Part shown: one piece after another, positions 19,178 to 27,531 of the stretch
Position numbering within the stretch: position 1 is the stretch's first letter
How the letters are laid out: every line of letters begins with the position of its first letter
Assembly (NCBI RefSeq): GCF_040239565.1
Contig: NZ_JBEHWS010000006.1
Span: 214,668 to 278,667, forward strand
Direction: 5' to 3'
Length of the DNA stretch: 64,000 nt
Origin: Fulvimarina sp040239565
Lineage (GTDB): Bacteria > Pseudomonadota > Alphaproteobacteria > Rhizobiales > Rhizobiaceae
Position numbers and translations under genes: made by a program
Notes under the pieces: model-generated
The model's database searches: none
What the model was told of the DNA's origin: nothing
The model's input: only the letters and a program-made list of their open reading frames with translations

Positions 19178-19894
19178 ATGAGCGATACGTTGACATTCGA
19201 TCTGCCGCGCCGGCTGACCGCCGAGGCGCTTGGGACCGGCATTCTTGTCGCCGCCGTCGTCGGCTCCGGTATCATGGCCGAGCGCCTGACGGAGGATGTC
19301 GCACTCGCGCTACTCGCCAATACGATCGCGACCGGCGCGATCCTCGTCGTCCTCATTACCGTCTTCGGACCGATCTCCGGTGCGCACTTCAACCCTGCCG
19401 TGACATTAGCGATGCGGCTCCGCGGCGCGATCGGCGTGCGTGCAGCGCTTGCCTATGTCGCCGTGCAGATCGCAGGTGGTATCGCAGGCACCATCGCCGC
19501 CCACCTGATGTTCGAGCTTCCGCCGCTGATGCTGTCGGGCCATACGCGCACCGGGCTTTCCCAATGGTGGGCGGAGATCGTGGCGAGCTTCGGTCTCGTC
19601 GGCTTCATTCTCGGCGGGCTGCGCTTCGCTCCGCATACCATCCCCTGGCTGGTCGGGCTTTTCATCACCGCCGCCTACTGGTTCACCGCCTCGACGAGCT
19701 TCGCCAATCCGGCCGTCGCGATCGCGCGCGGTTTCACCGACACATTCTCCGGCATCCGCCCGCTCGATGTTCCGGGCTTCATCCTGGCGCAATGCATCGG
19801 CGCGGTCCTCGCCGTCATCCTCTTCGAATGGCTCCTCAATCCCGGCCAGAAGCTGACCATCCGGTTTTCGATGGCAGCGGATAAGCGTGACTGA
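19178..19894 (+). CDS. aqpS: aquaglyceroporin AqpS-like, arsenite efflux channel of the ars operon
   Basis: A 238-residue MIP-family channel with six membrane segments and two pore loops carrying NPA at residues 72-74 (HFNPAVT) and 177-179 (FANPAVA). In Sinorhizobium meliloti, AqpS replaces ArsB and lets arsenite, formed inside the cell by ArsC, leave by facilitated diffusion. The position between two arsC genes and before arsH fits the same role. No ArsB or Acr3 pump gene is present in this operon. It is spaced 24 nt from the interrupted arsC. Confidence 0.88.
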   Translation: MSDTLTFDLPRRLTAEALGTGILVAAVVGSGIMAERLTEDVALALLANTIATGAILVVLITVFGPISGAHFNPAVTLAMRLRGAIGVRAALAYVAVQIAGGIAGTIAAHLMFELPPLMLSGHTRTGLSQWWAEIVASFGLVGFILGGLRFAPHTIPWLVGLFITAAYWFTASTSFANPAVAIARGFTDTFSGIRPLDVPGFILAQCIGAVLAVILFEWLLNPGQKLTIRFSMAADKRD

Positions 19895-19925
19895 CGGGCC
19901 GGCAATCCCCCGAAAGCGAAGTCCC

Positions 19926-20342
19926 ATGACCATCACGATCTACCACAACCCGAAATGCGGCACCTCCCGCAACGTGCTCGCGATGATCCGCGAGGCCGGC
20001 GAAGAACCCGACGTGATCGAATATCTGAAGACCCCACCGAGCCGGGAGCGTCTCGTCGAGCTGCTCTGCGACATGAACATGACCCCGCGAGCGCTCCTTC
20101 GCCGGAAGGGCACGCCCTATGATGAGCTCGGCCTCGCCGACGATAGCCTGAGCGACGACCAGCTGATCGACGCGATGATGGAGCATCCCATCCTTATAAA
20201 TCGGCCGATCGTGGTTTCGGAGCGTGGTACAAAACTCTGCCGGCCGTCCGAAGAGGTGCTGGAACTGCTGCCGGATGGCGTGGTGAAGAGCTTCACGAAG
20301 GAGGACGGCGAGGTCGTCGTCACAGGCGGAGCCAAGGCGTGA
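19926..20342 (+). CDS. arsC: arsenate reductase, glutaredoxin-dependent type
   Basis: A 138-residue ArsC of the E. coli plasmid R773 class, unrelated in fold to the LMW-PTP ArsC earlier in the operon. The catalytic cysteine is Cys11 in YHNPKCGTSRN. The downstream RPIVVSERGTKLCRP stretch supplies the arginines that stabilise the arsenate adduct. The ATG at 19926 begins just before the TITIYHNP core; an in-frame ATG at 19887 overlaps aqpS and adds non-conserved residues. As this copy is intact, it probably keeps arsenate reduction working despite the nonsense codon in the first arsC. The stop overlaps the GTG start of arsH. Confidence 0.92.
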   Translation: MTITIYHNPKCGTSRNVLAMIREAGEEPDVIEYLKTPPSRERLVELLCDMNMTPRALLRRKGTPYDELGLADDSLSDDQLIDAMMEHPILINRPIVVSERGTKLCRPSEEVLELLPDGVVKSFTKEDGEVVVTGGAKA

Positions 20343-21070
20343 CGTTTGAGAATATCGCGTTTTCCGACCTGCCGCATATCGATCCTGACCAGCTGAGGCC
20401 GATCGACCCGGCGCTCTTCGCCCCGGCGAACGATCCCGGCCACCCTCCGCGCATCCTCCTGCTGCACGGCTCGACGCGCGAGCGATCCTATTCGCGGCTT
20501 TTGAAAGAGGAGGCCGGACGCCTGCTCGCTTGGTACGGCTGTGAAGTGCGAAACTTCGATCCCGCCGGCCTGCCGCTTCCCGACGACGCGCCGACCGATC
20601 ATCCGAAGGTCGCGGAATTGCGCGAACTTGCCCAATGGGCCGAGGGCATGGGCTGGTTCAGCCCCGAGCGCCATGGCGCGATGAGCGGCATCATGAAGGC
20701 GCAGATCGACTGGATCCCCCTCTCGCTCGGTGCCGTTCGCCCGACCCAGGGCAAGACGCTCGCCGTCTTCCAGGTCTGCGGCGGCTCGCAAAGCTTCAAC
20801 GCGGTGAACCAGATGCGCATTCTCGGGCGCTGGATGCGGATGGTGACGATCCCCAACCAATCCTCGGTCGCAAAAGCCTTCAACGAATTCGACGAGGCAG
20901 GCCGCATGCTGCCCTCGGCCTATTACCAGCGGGTGGTCGATGTCTGCGAGGAACTGGTGAAGTTCACCTATATGACCCGCGCCCGCTCGGCGGCGCTCAC
21001 CGACCGCTACTCGGAGCGGGTCGAGAGCGCGGAAGAGCTGTCGAAGCGCGTAAACCAGAAGGGCATCTGA
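20339..21070 (+). CDS. arsH: ArsH, NADPH-dependent FMN reductase (organoarsenical oxidase)
   Basis: A 243-residue flavodoxin-like protein of the ArsH family, which oxidises trivalent organoarsenicals and acts as an NADPH:FMN oxidoreductase. The phosphate-binding loop LLHGSTRERSYSR and the following GCEVRNFDPAGLPLPDD are diagnostic. The segment FSPERHGAMSGIMKAQIDWIPLS is the ArsH flavin-binding region. The start is GTG at 20339, overlapping the arsC stop (GTGA). It is the last gene of the ars operon. Confidence 0.92.
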   Translation: MTFENIAFSDLPHIDPDQLRPIDPALFAPANDPGHPPRILLLHGSTRERSYSRLLKEEAGRLLAWYGCEVRNFDPAGLPLPDDAPTDHPKVAELRELAQWAEGMGWFSPERHGAMSGIMKAQIDWIPLSLGAVRPTQGKTLAVFQVCGGSQSFNAVNQMRILGRWMRMVTIPNQSSVAKAFNEFDEAGRMLPSAYYQRVVDVCEELVKFTYMTRARSAALTDRYSERVESAEELSKRVNQKGI

Positions 21071-21347
21071 GCCGCCCTGCTTCTGGCATGCGGCGCGCGG
21101 CATCCATGTTCTTCCCAAGCGCGCCCGGCCTTGCTACATGCACTGCCATGTTGAAGACGCGCGCGATCATTCACACGATACGAATTAGCCGCCCGGCCCT
21201 CTGAACGCCGCCCGAAAAGAGCGACGAGGGACCGGGACGAAGACGCGCGCGATCTGCGTCCGTACTCCGGCGCAGCCAAATTTCCCATGCGCCACAAGCC
21301 GCCTCCGATGAGGAAACGTGGCCGCTAGTCTGGATCGAAGACAAGAT

Positions 21348-24344
21348 ATGAGCGAGACGAAGACCCCGGGCGGAGAGACGCCGGACACCGTCGACTACTC
21401 CACCACGCTGTTTCTGCCGCAGACCGATTTTCCGATGCGCGCCGGGCTTCCCAAGGTGGAGCCCGAATGGATCGCCAAATGGGACGAGATGGATCTCTAC
21501 GGCGAGATGAGAAAGGCGGGCGAAGGCCGGCCGAAATACGTGCTGCATGACGGCCCGCCCTATGCCAACGGCAATCTCCATATCGGCCACGCCCTCAACA
21601 AGGTGCTGAAGGACGTCATCACGCGCTCGTTCCAGATGCGCGGCTACGACGCCAACTACGTGCCGGGCTGGGACTGCCACGGCCTGCCGATCGAGTGGAA
21701 GATCGAGGAGCAGTACCGCGCCAAGGGCCTCAACAAGGACGAGGTGCCGATCAACGAATTCCGGCAGGAATGCCGCGATTTCGCGACCCACTGGATCGGC
21801 GTCCAGACGGAAGAGTTTCGCCGGCTCGGCGTCGAGGGCGATTTCGACACGCCGTATCTGACGATGAATTTCGACTCGGAGTCCGTCATCGCGGGCGAAC
21901 TTCTGAAGTTCGCCATGAGCGGCCAGCTCTATCGCGGTTCCAAGCCCGTGATGTGGTCCGTGGTCGAAAAGACCGCGCTCGCCGAGGCCGAGGTCGAATA
22001 TCACGACCATGAGTCCGACACGATCTGGGCGGCGTTTCCGGTGCGTTCTGTGGTCCGTAACGGTGCTCAGATGTCGCCGCTCATCTATGCGTCCGTCGTC
22101 ATCTGGACGACGACGCCCTGGACGATCCCCGGCAACCGGGCGATCGCCTATTCGGATCGCATCGCCTATGGCCTATATGAGGTGACGGCTGCCGAGAATG
22201 ATTTCGGGCCGCAGCCGGGCGCGAAATATGTGCTTGCCGATGCGCTCGCCGCCAGCGTCTTCGAAAAGGCCAAGCTTCAGGCTGAACGCCGCACCGACGT
22301 TTCGGCAGCCGACCTTGAGGGCCTTATCTGCGATCATCCGCTCAAGGGCCTTGCCGGCGGCTATGAATTCCCCGTCCCGCTCATCGCCGGCGACCATGTG
22401 ACCGACGATGCCGGCACGGGATTCGTCCACACCGCGCCCGGCCACGGCCGCGAGGATTTCGACGCCTGGATGGACATGCGCCGCGATCTCGAAAAGCGCG
22501 GCATCGACACGGCGATCCCCTTCACCGTTGATGACGACGGCTTCTACACCAAGGACGCGCCGGGCTTCGACGCGGCTTCGGAAGGCGGCGCGGCCCGCGT
22601 CATCGACGACAAGGGCAAGAAGGGCGATGCCAACAAGCGCGTCATCGAAGCGCTGATTGCGGCTGACAATCTCGTCGCGCGCGGCCGGCTGAAGCATTCC
22701 TATCCCCATTCCTGGCGTTCCAAGAAGCCGGTCATCTTCCGCAACACGCCGCAATGGTTCGTGGAGATGGACAAGGATCTCGGGGGCTATGGTCTGGATA
22801 CGGCCAGTCAGGTTGCCGGCGAGGATACCCTCCGCAACCGCGCCCTCAATGCAATCGACCAGACCCGCTTCGTGCCGGCCTCCGGCCAGAACCGCCTGCG
22901 CGGCATGATCGCCGACCGTCCCGACTGGGTTCTTTCCCGGCAAAGAGCCTGGGGCGTGCCGATCTGTGTCTTCGTCGATGAGGACGGCAACATCCTAAAG
23001 GACGAGGCGGTCAATGCCCGCATCCTCGAGGCCTTCGAGGCGGAAGGGGCCGATGCCTGGTTTGCCGAAGGCGCGCGCGAGCGCTTTCTCGGATCGAAGG
23101 CGAACGAGGGCTGGACCATGGTCCGCGACATCCTCGATGTCTGGTTCGATTCCGGTTCGACCCACGCCTTCTGCCTCGAAAAGCGGTCCGACCTGAAATG
23201 GCCGGCCGACCTTTATCTCGAAGGCTCCGACCAGCATCGCGGCTGGTTCCATTCCTCGCTGCTCGAAAGCTGCGGCACGCGCGGCCGCGCCCCTTATGAC
23301 ACCGTCCTCACCCATGGCTTCGTCATGGACGAGGAGGGGCGCAAGATGTCGAAGTCCCTCGGCAACGTCGTCACGCCCCAAGAGGTGATCAAGCAGTCCG
23401 GCGCCGACATCCTGCGGCTCTGGGTGGTATCGTCCGACTATTCGGAGGACCTGCGCCTCGGCAAGACGATCCTTCAGACGAATGTCGACAGCTATCGCAA
23501 GCTCAGGAACACGGTTCGCTGGATGCTCGGCACGCTCGCCCACGATCGCGGCGAGACCGTGCCCTATGACGAGATGCCGGAACTTGAACGGCTGATGCTC
23601 CACCGCCTCGCCGAACTCGACGAGCTGGTGCGCAAGGGATATGACGGTTTCGACTTCAAGCGCATCTCGCGCGCGCTTCTCGATTTCGTCGTCACCGAAC
23701 TGTCGGCCTTCTACTTCGATATCCGCAAGGATTCGCTCTATTGCGATCCGCCGTCCGCGACCCGCCGCAAGGCTTCGTTGCAGGTGGTGCGGACGATCTT
23801 CGACCGGCTGGTGACCTGGCTCGCGCCCATGCTGCCCTTCACCATGGAAGAGGCATGGCTGTCGCGCTATCCGGAGGCGAAATCGGTTCATCTGGAGCAG
23901 TTCTTCACTGTCGATCCGGCCTGGCGCGACGAGGCACTGGCCGCCCGCTGGCGGGAAATCCGGAAAGTTCGGCGCGTCGTGATGGGCGCGCTCGAACAGA
24001 AGCGTAGGGATAAGGTGATCGGCTCCTCGCTGGAGGCCTGGCCCACGGTGCATATTGCCGACGATCAGCTCCGCGCGCTCGCCGAAACGGTGGATTTCGC
24101 GGAAATCGCCATCACTTCTGGTCTCAGGATCGAGGCCGGCGAAGGGCCGGCGGATGCCTTCCGTCTGCCGGAGAGCGCCGGTGTCGCCGTCGTCTTCGAC
24201 AAGGCGAAGGGCGAAAAATGCGCCCGCTCATGGAAGATCACTGGCGATGTGGGCTCCGATCCGGAATACCCGGACGTTTCGGCACGCGACGCCGAGGCTT
24301 TGCGCGAGCTGAAGGCCGAGGGTCGGCTGACGTCGGCAGCCTGA
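21348..24344 (+). CDS. ileS: isoleucyl-tRNA synthetase
   Basis: A 998-residue class I aminoacyl-tRNA synthetase charging tRNA-Ile in the cytosol. The HIGH-type motif is NGNLHIGHALNKVL near residue 80 and the KMSKS motif is GRKMSKSLGN near residue 665. The editing domain holds the TTPWTIPGNRAI and HTAPGHGREDFDAW signatures. The anticodon-binding domain follows, with a C-terminal end (ARSWKITGDVG) like other rhizobial enzymes. The ATG at 21348 is preferred to an in-frame GTG at 21318. The 277 nt upstream hold no visible T-box or other leader element. Confidence 0.96.
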   Translation: MSETKTPGGETPDTVDYSTTLFLPQTDFPMRAGLPKVEPEWIAKWDEMDLYGEMRKAGEGRPKYVLHDGPPYANGNLHIGHALNKVLKDVITRSFQMRGYDANYVPGWDCHGLPIEWKIEEQYRAKGLNKDEVPINEFRQECRDFATHWIGVQTEEFRRLGVEGDFDTPYLTMNFDSESVIAGELLKFAMSGQLYRGSKPVMWSVVEKTALAEAEVEYHDHESDTIWAAFPVRSVVRNGAQMSPLIYASVVIWTTTPWTIPGNRAIAYSDRIAYGLYEVTAAENDFGPQPGAKYVLADALAASVFEKAKLQAERRTDVSAADLEGLICDHPLKGLAGGYEFPVPLIAGDHVTDDAGTGFVHTAPGHGREDFDAWMDMRRDLEKRGIDTAIPFTVDDDGFYTKDAPGFDAASEGGAARVIDDKGKKGDANKRVIEALIAADNLVARGRLKHSYPHSWRSKKPVIFRNTPQWFVEMDKDLGGYGLDTASQVAGEDTLRNRALNAIDQTRFVPASGQNRLRGMIADRPDWVLSRQRAWGVPICVFVDEDGNILKDEAVNARILEAFEAEGADAWFAEGARERFLGSKANEGWTMVRDILDVWFDSGSTHAFCLEKRSDLKWPADLYLEGSDQHRGWFHSSLLESCGTRGRAPYDTVLTHGFVMDEEGRKMSKSLGNVVTPQEVIKQSGADILRLWVVSSDYSEDLRLGKTILQTNVDSYRKLRNTVRWMLGTLAHDRGETVPYDEMPELERLMLHRLAELDELVRKGYDGFDFKRISRALLDFVVTELSAFYFDIRKDSLYCDPPSATRRKASLQVVRTIFDRLVTWLAPMLPFTMEEAWLSRYPEAKSVHLEQFFTVDPAWRDEALAARWREIRKVRRVVMGALEQKRRDKVIGSSLEAWPTVHIADDQLRALAETVDFAEIAITSGLRIEAGEGPADAFRLPESAGVAVVFDKAKGEKCARSWKITGDVGSDPEYPDVSARDAEALRELKAEGRLTSAA

Positions 24345-24539
24345 GAATTTACGATGGTACGAGGCGGCGAGCGTCGCCGCCTTGCCACAACCGTTGACGA
24401 AGTTTTAAGACTTCGCGCGGCGGATTGACGGAACGGCGTATTGTCGCCCGATTCCGCTGACAAGAGCCGGTAAGCGGTGCGCGAACGTGAGGGGTCCGAT
24501 TGCGCACCAATGGGGATGAAGGCCGAGGGGGCCATCTTG

Positions 24540-25217
24540 ATGATTTCGACCGACACACGCCGTATCGTGATGAAACGTGCCGCACAGGCTGCGCTTTTGG
24601 CAGGCGTCGCTGCGTTGTCCGGCTGTCTCGGACCGACTTACGGCACCGGCAAAAGCCAGGGCGAAATGTTCTTCGACGATCTGAACAACATCGTCGCGCT
24701 CGGTGGGTCAAGCGATGCCGAACCGATCGCCTATACCGAGCGTGAAGCCCTTCGCACGCCCGAGAATACCTCCGTCCTGCCGGCGCCTCAGCAGCGTTCG
24801 GGGCCGGAGACCGATCGCCAGCGTGCCGCCCGTCTGCAGGCGGCAGCATATCAGGGCGAAGGTCCGGTTCCGGCTTCCGAGATGAACCGGCAGAAGGAAG
24901 GCGTCACCCAGGACTATCTCGACCGGACACGCGGCGACGGCTACAATTTCGAGAGAATGCGGAACTCGGGAGAATCGGGCGTGCTGCCGCCCCAGGAACT
25001 CGCCCGTCGCTCCGAACTGTTCAGGCAGAAGATGGCCGAGCGCAACGGCGCGGACCGCCAGACGCGCAAAATGCTTTCCGAGCCACCGCTCGACTACCGC
25101 CAGCCGTCTGCCGCTGCGCCTGTCGGCGAACTGGGTGAAGACGAAGCAACCAAACAGCGCCGTCTGCGGGGCTCGAAGTCGCTTCTCTCCAAGGTGGGCG
25201 ACTACCTGCCCTTCTAG
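24540..25217 (+). CDS. predicted outer-membrane or periplasmic lipoprotein, unknown function
   Basis: A 225-residue protein with a lipoprotein signal: MKRAAQAALLAGVAALSGC places the lipidated Cys at residue 29. The mature part begins GPTYGTGKSQGE and is hydrophilic and helix-rich, with a basic C-terminus (RRLRGSKSLLSKVGDYLPF). Homologues of this kind follow ileS in other Rhizobiales, to my recollection, and have no known function. The ATG at 24540 has a purine-rich site (GAGGGGG) upstream; the ATG at 24570 is an alternative that keeps the same signal peptide. Confidence 0.78.
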   Translation: MISTDTRRIVMKRAAQAALLAGVAALSGCLGPTYGTGKSQGEMFFDDLNNIVALGGSSDAEPIAYTEREALRTPENTSVLPAPQQRSGPETDRQRAARLQAAAYQGEGPVPASEMNRQKEGVTQDYLDRTRGDGYNFERMRNSGESGVLPPQELARRSELFRQKMAERNGADRQTRKMLSEPPLDYRQPSAAAPVGELGEDEATKQRRLRGSKSLLSKVGDYLPF

Positions 25218-25229
25218 GCCGCCGTCCTA

Positions 25230-26336
25230 ATGCCGCGTCTCCTGTCGAGAAATCCTGCGGATCGCAGGTCCACCCGTTCCGTCACGCGGGGCGTCAACCG
25301 GTTGCGTGCACTTGCCGGCCTGTGTCTTCCGCTGATTTTCTCCGCACCGCTTGCCCATGCGACCCCGGCGCTGGTGGTGGACGCCGAGACGCGCGCCGTG
25401 CTGTTCGCCGAAGAGGCGGGCCATCCCTGGTATCCGGCTTCGACGACGAAGCTGATGTCGGCCTATGTCACTTTCGAAGCCCTGAAGGCCGGCGAGGTAA
25501 CCCTCGACACGCCGGTGACCATCTCCAAGCTTGCCATGACGCAGGCTTCGCTCCACGCGGGCCTCAGTGCCGGTCGCGCCATGCGGCTGGAGGATGCGCT
25601 CTTCGCCATGGTCGTCGGCTCGGCCAACGAGGTCGCGATCTCGCTTGCGGAAACCGTTGCCGGCAGCACGGAAGCCTTTGCCGAGCGGATGAATGCCGCA
25701 GCAAGCCGTCTCGGCATGACGGCGACCCATTTCGACAATCCGAATGGGCTTTTCGCCGCAAGCCAGCATACGACGGCGCGCGATCTGGCGCTTCTCGGTC
25801 TCGCCGCCACGCGCGAATATCCGCAATATGGCAAGCTCTTCGAGACCTCGATCGTCGTCATCGACGGTAAGAAGCTCGAAACAGAGAACGTTCTCCTGAC
25901 GGACTTTCCGGGCACGCTTGGGCTTAAGACCGGCTTCCTCTGCGCATCCGGCCGCAACATCGTCGCGATGGCCGAACGGGATGGACGGCGGATTTTGGTC
26001 GTACTCCTCGGTGCGACTACCGGCCGCGAGCGGGCAGAGCGTGCGGCCAAGCTGATGAGCGAAGCGTTCGCGGGCGTACTTCGGCCCACGGGCACCGATC
26101 TCCAAAGTCTGCCTAACCAGCCAGAAATTCAGCCCGAAGACATGCGCATGCGCGTCTGCAGTGCCGAAACGGCAGCCTATGAGGCCAAGCGCAACGATCT
26201 CTATCCAATGGGGCTTCCCGGCGAGACGAGCTATCTTCAGGCGTCGACCCAGCCAGAAAGCTATGCGTTCGAGACCCTGCCCAGTGCGGCGCTCTTCGAC
26301 GTTCCGCTTCCGATTTGGCGTCCTGCGCAGCCATAA
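25230..26336 (+). CDS. serine-type D-alanyl-D-alanine carboxypeptidase (penicillin-binding protein, S11 family)
   Basis: A 368-residue low-molecular-weight PBP that trims pentapeptides of peptidoglycan in the periplasm. The active-site set is complete: Ser71-x-x-Lys74 in STTKLMSAY, the SxN triad in GSANEVA near residue 131, and KTG in LKTGFLCASG near residue 230. The N-terminus has a long basic stretch followed by a signal peptide ending in APLAHA, with the mature protein starting TPALVVDA. The S11 fold is followed by a C-terminal extension typical of the DacC/DacF group. It starts 12 nt after the lipoprotein gene. Confidence 0.9.
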   Translation: MPRLLSRNPADRRSTRSVTRGVNRLRALAGLCLPLIFSAPLAHATPALVVDAETRAVLFAEEAGHPWYPASTTKLMSAYVTFEALKAGEVTLDTPVTISKLAMTQASLHAGLSAGRAMRLEDALFAMVVGSANEVAISLAETVAGSTEAFAERMNAAASRLGMTATHFDNPNGLFAASQHTTARDLALLGLAATREYPQYGKLFETSIVVIDGKKLETENVLLTDFPGTLGLKTGFLCASGRNIVAMAERDGRRILVVLLGATTGRERAERAAKLMSEAFAGVLRPTGTDLQSLPNQPEIQPEDMRMRVCSAETAAYEAKRNDLYPMGLPGETSYLQASTQPESYAFETLPSAALFDVPLPIWRPAQP

Positions 26337-26481
26337 GCTGCAAGAATTTTGCCGGCGTCGATTTTCGTTGGTACCATGAAGCGCCAAAGCGGGCCTAAAG
26401 CCCTTCCCCTTCAAAGATTTCGCTACATTTTACGCGAATTCCTTGTGGCGGCGTGCCCGCTTCTCTCGACGATAGTGGGCA

Positions 26482-27531
26482 ATGGGACGGGTCACCTTTC
26501 TCCGATTCTTCGTATCCGTAAGGTGTCTTGCCATCGCCCTGTCGAAGGGCCTGATTGCTCCCCTCATATCTCTGATTTTTCTGACCGCCTGCAGCGGCCC
26601 GCAATCGACGCTCACAGGCGCGGGGCTCGAAGCCTCGCAGGTCGAGCATCTGTTCTGGATCATGCTCGTCGGCGCGGTGGTCATCTGGTGCATAACCATC
26701 GGCCTCTCGATCTATGCGACGCGGGTGAGGCCCGGCACCCACAGTGAAAAGACCGGCACGCGGCTCATCGTTTGGGGTGGCGCCGTCTTCCCGACCGTCG
26801 TCCTCACGGCGCTTCTGGTCTATGGTCTTGCACTGATGCCGGAATTCCGGGCCGAGGCGAACGGCCCGACCATCGCGGTCTCTGGCGAGCGCTTCTGGTT
26901 CCGCGTCGCCTACGATGTCGAGGGCGAGCCGGGCGTCGTCAAAAGCCTGCCGCCCGGCGGCGTCGAGAGCGCGAACGAGATCTGGCTTCCCGTCGGCCGG
27001 CGGACGGAGCTGCTGCTCGGAAGCCCGGATGTCGTCCACTCCTTCTGGGTGCCGGCGATCGCCGGCAAGATGGATATGATTCCCGGCCGGGTGAACCGGC
27101 TGGTGGTCGAGCCCACGAAGGAAGGGGTCTACAACGGCGTCTGCACCGAGTTCTGCGGCGATGCCCATGGCCAGATGGGCTTTCGTGTCGTCGTCGTCTC
27201 CGAGGAAGAATACGCAGCTTACGTCGCCGCCCAGAACGAGCCTGCTCAGGCCACCTCCGGGCCTGGCCACGACGCCTTCATGCAGAACGGCTGCGACGCC
27301 TGCCACGCGGTGCGCGGAACGGAGGCGAACGGCGCGGTCGGTCCGGACCTCACCCATGTGGGCTCGCGCCGCACGATCGCGGCCGGCCTTCTGGAAAACA
27401 CCCCTGAAAACCTCGCCGAATTCATTCGCGCGACCGAGCATGTGAAGCAGGGCGTCGAGATGCCGTCCTACGGTATCCTGCCGGACGAAGAGATCACCGC
27501 CATCGCGGCCTGGCTGGAGCAGCTGAAATGA
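26482..27531 (+). CDS. coxB: cytochrome c oxidase subunit II with fused cytochrome c domain (caa3 type)
   Basis: A 349-residue subunit II anchored by a lipoprotein-like signal (LIFLTACSG) and two membrane helices. The periplasmic cupredoxin domain carries the CuA site CTEFCGDAHGQM. It is followed by a covalent haem c domain with CDACH near residue 272 and a later methionine in VEMPSYG as a probable axial ligand. The fused haem c defines a caa3-type oxidase that takes electrons from cytochrome c. It begins the oxidase operon, and its stop overlaps the start of the fused subunit I/III gene (ATGA). Confidence 0.93.
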   Translation: MGRVTFLRFFVSVRCLAIALSKGLIAPLISLIFLTACSGPQSTLTGAGLEASQVEHLFWIMLVGAVVIWCITIGLSIYATRVRPGTHSEKTGTRLIVWGGAVFPTVVLTALLVYGLALMPEFRAEANGPTIAVSGERFWFRVAYDVEGEPGVVKSLPPGGVESANEIWLPVGRRTELLLGSPDVVHSFWVPAIAGKMDMIPGRVNRLVVEPTKEGVYNGVCTEFCGDAHGQMGFRVVVVSEEEYAAYVAAQNEPAQATSGPGHDAFMQNGCDACHAVRGTEANGAVGPDLTHVGSRRTIAAGLLENTPENLAEFIRATEHVKQGVEMPSYGILPDEEITAIAAWLEQLK

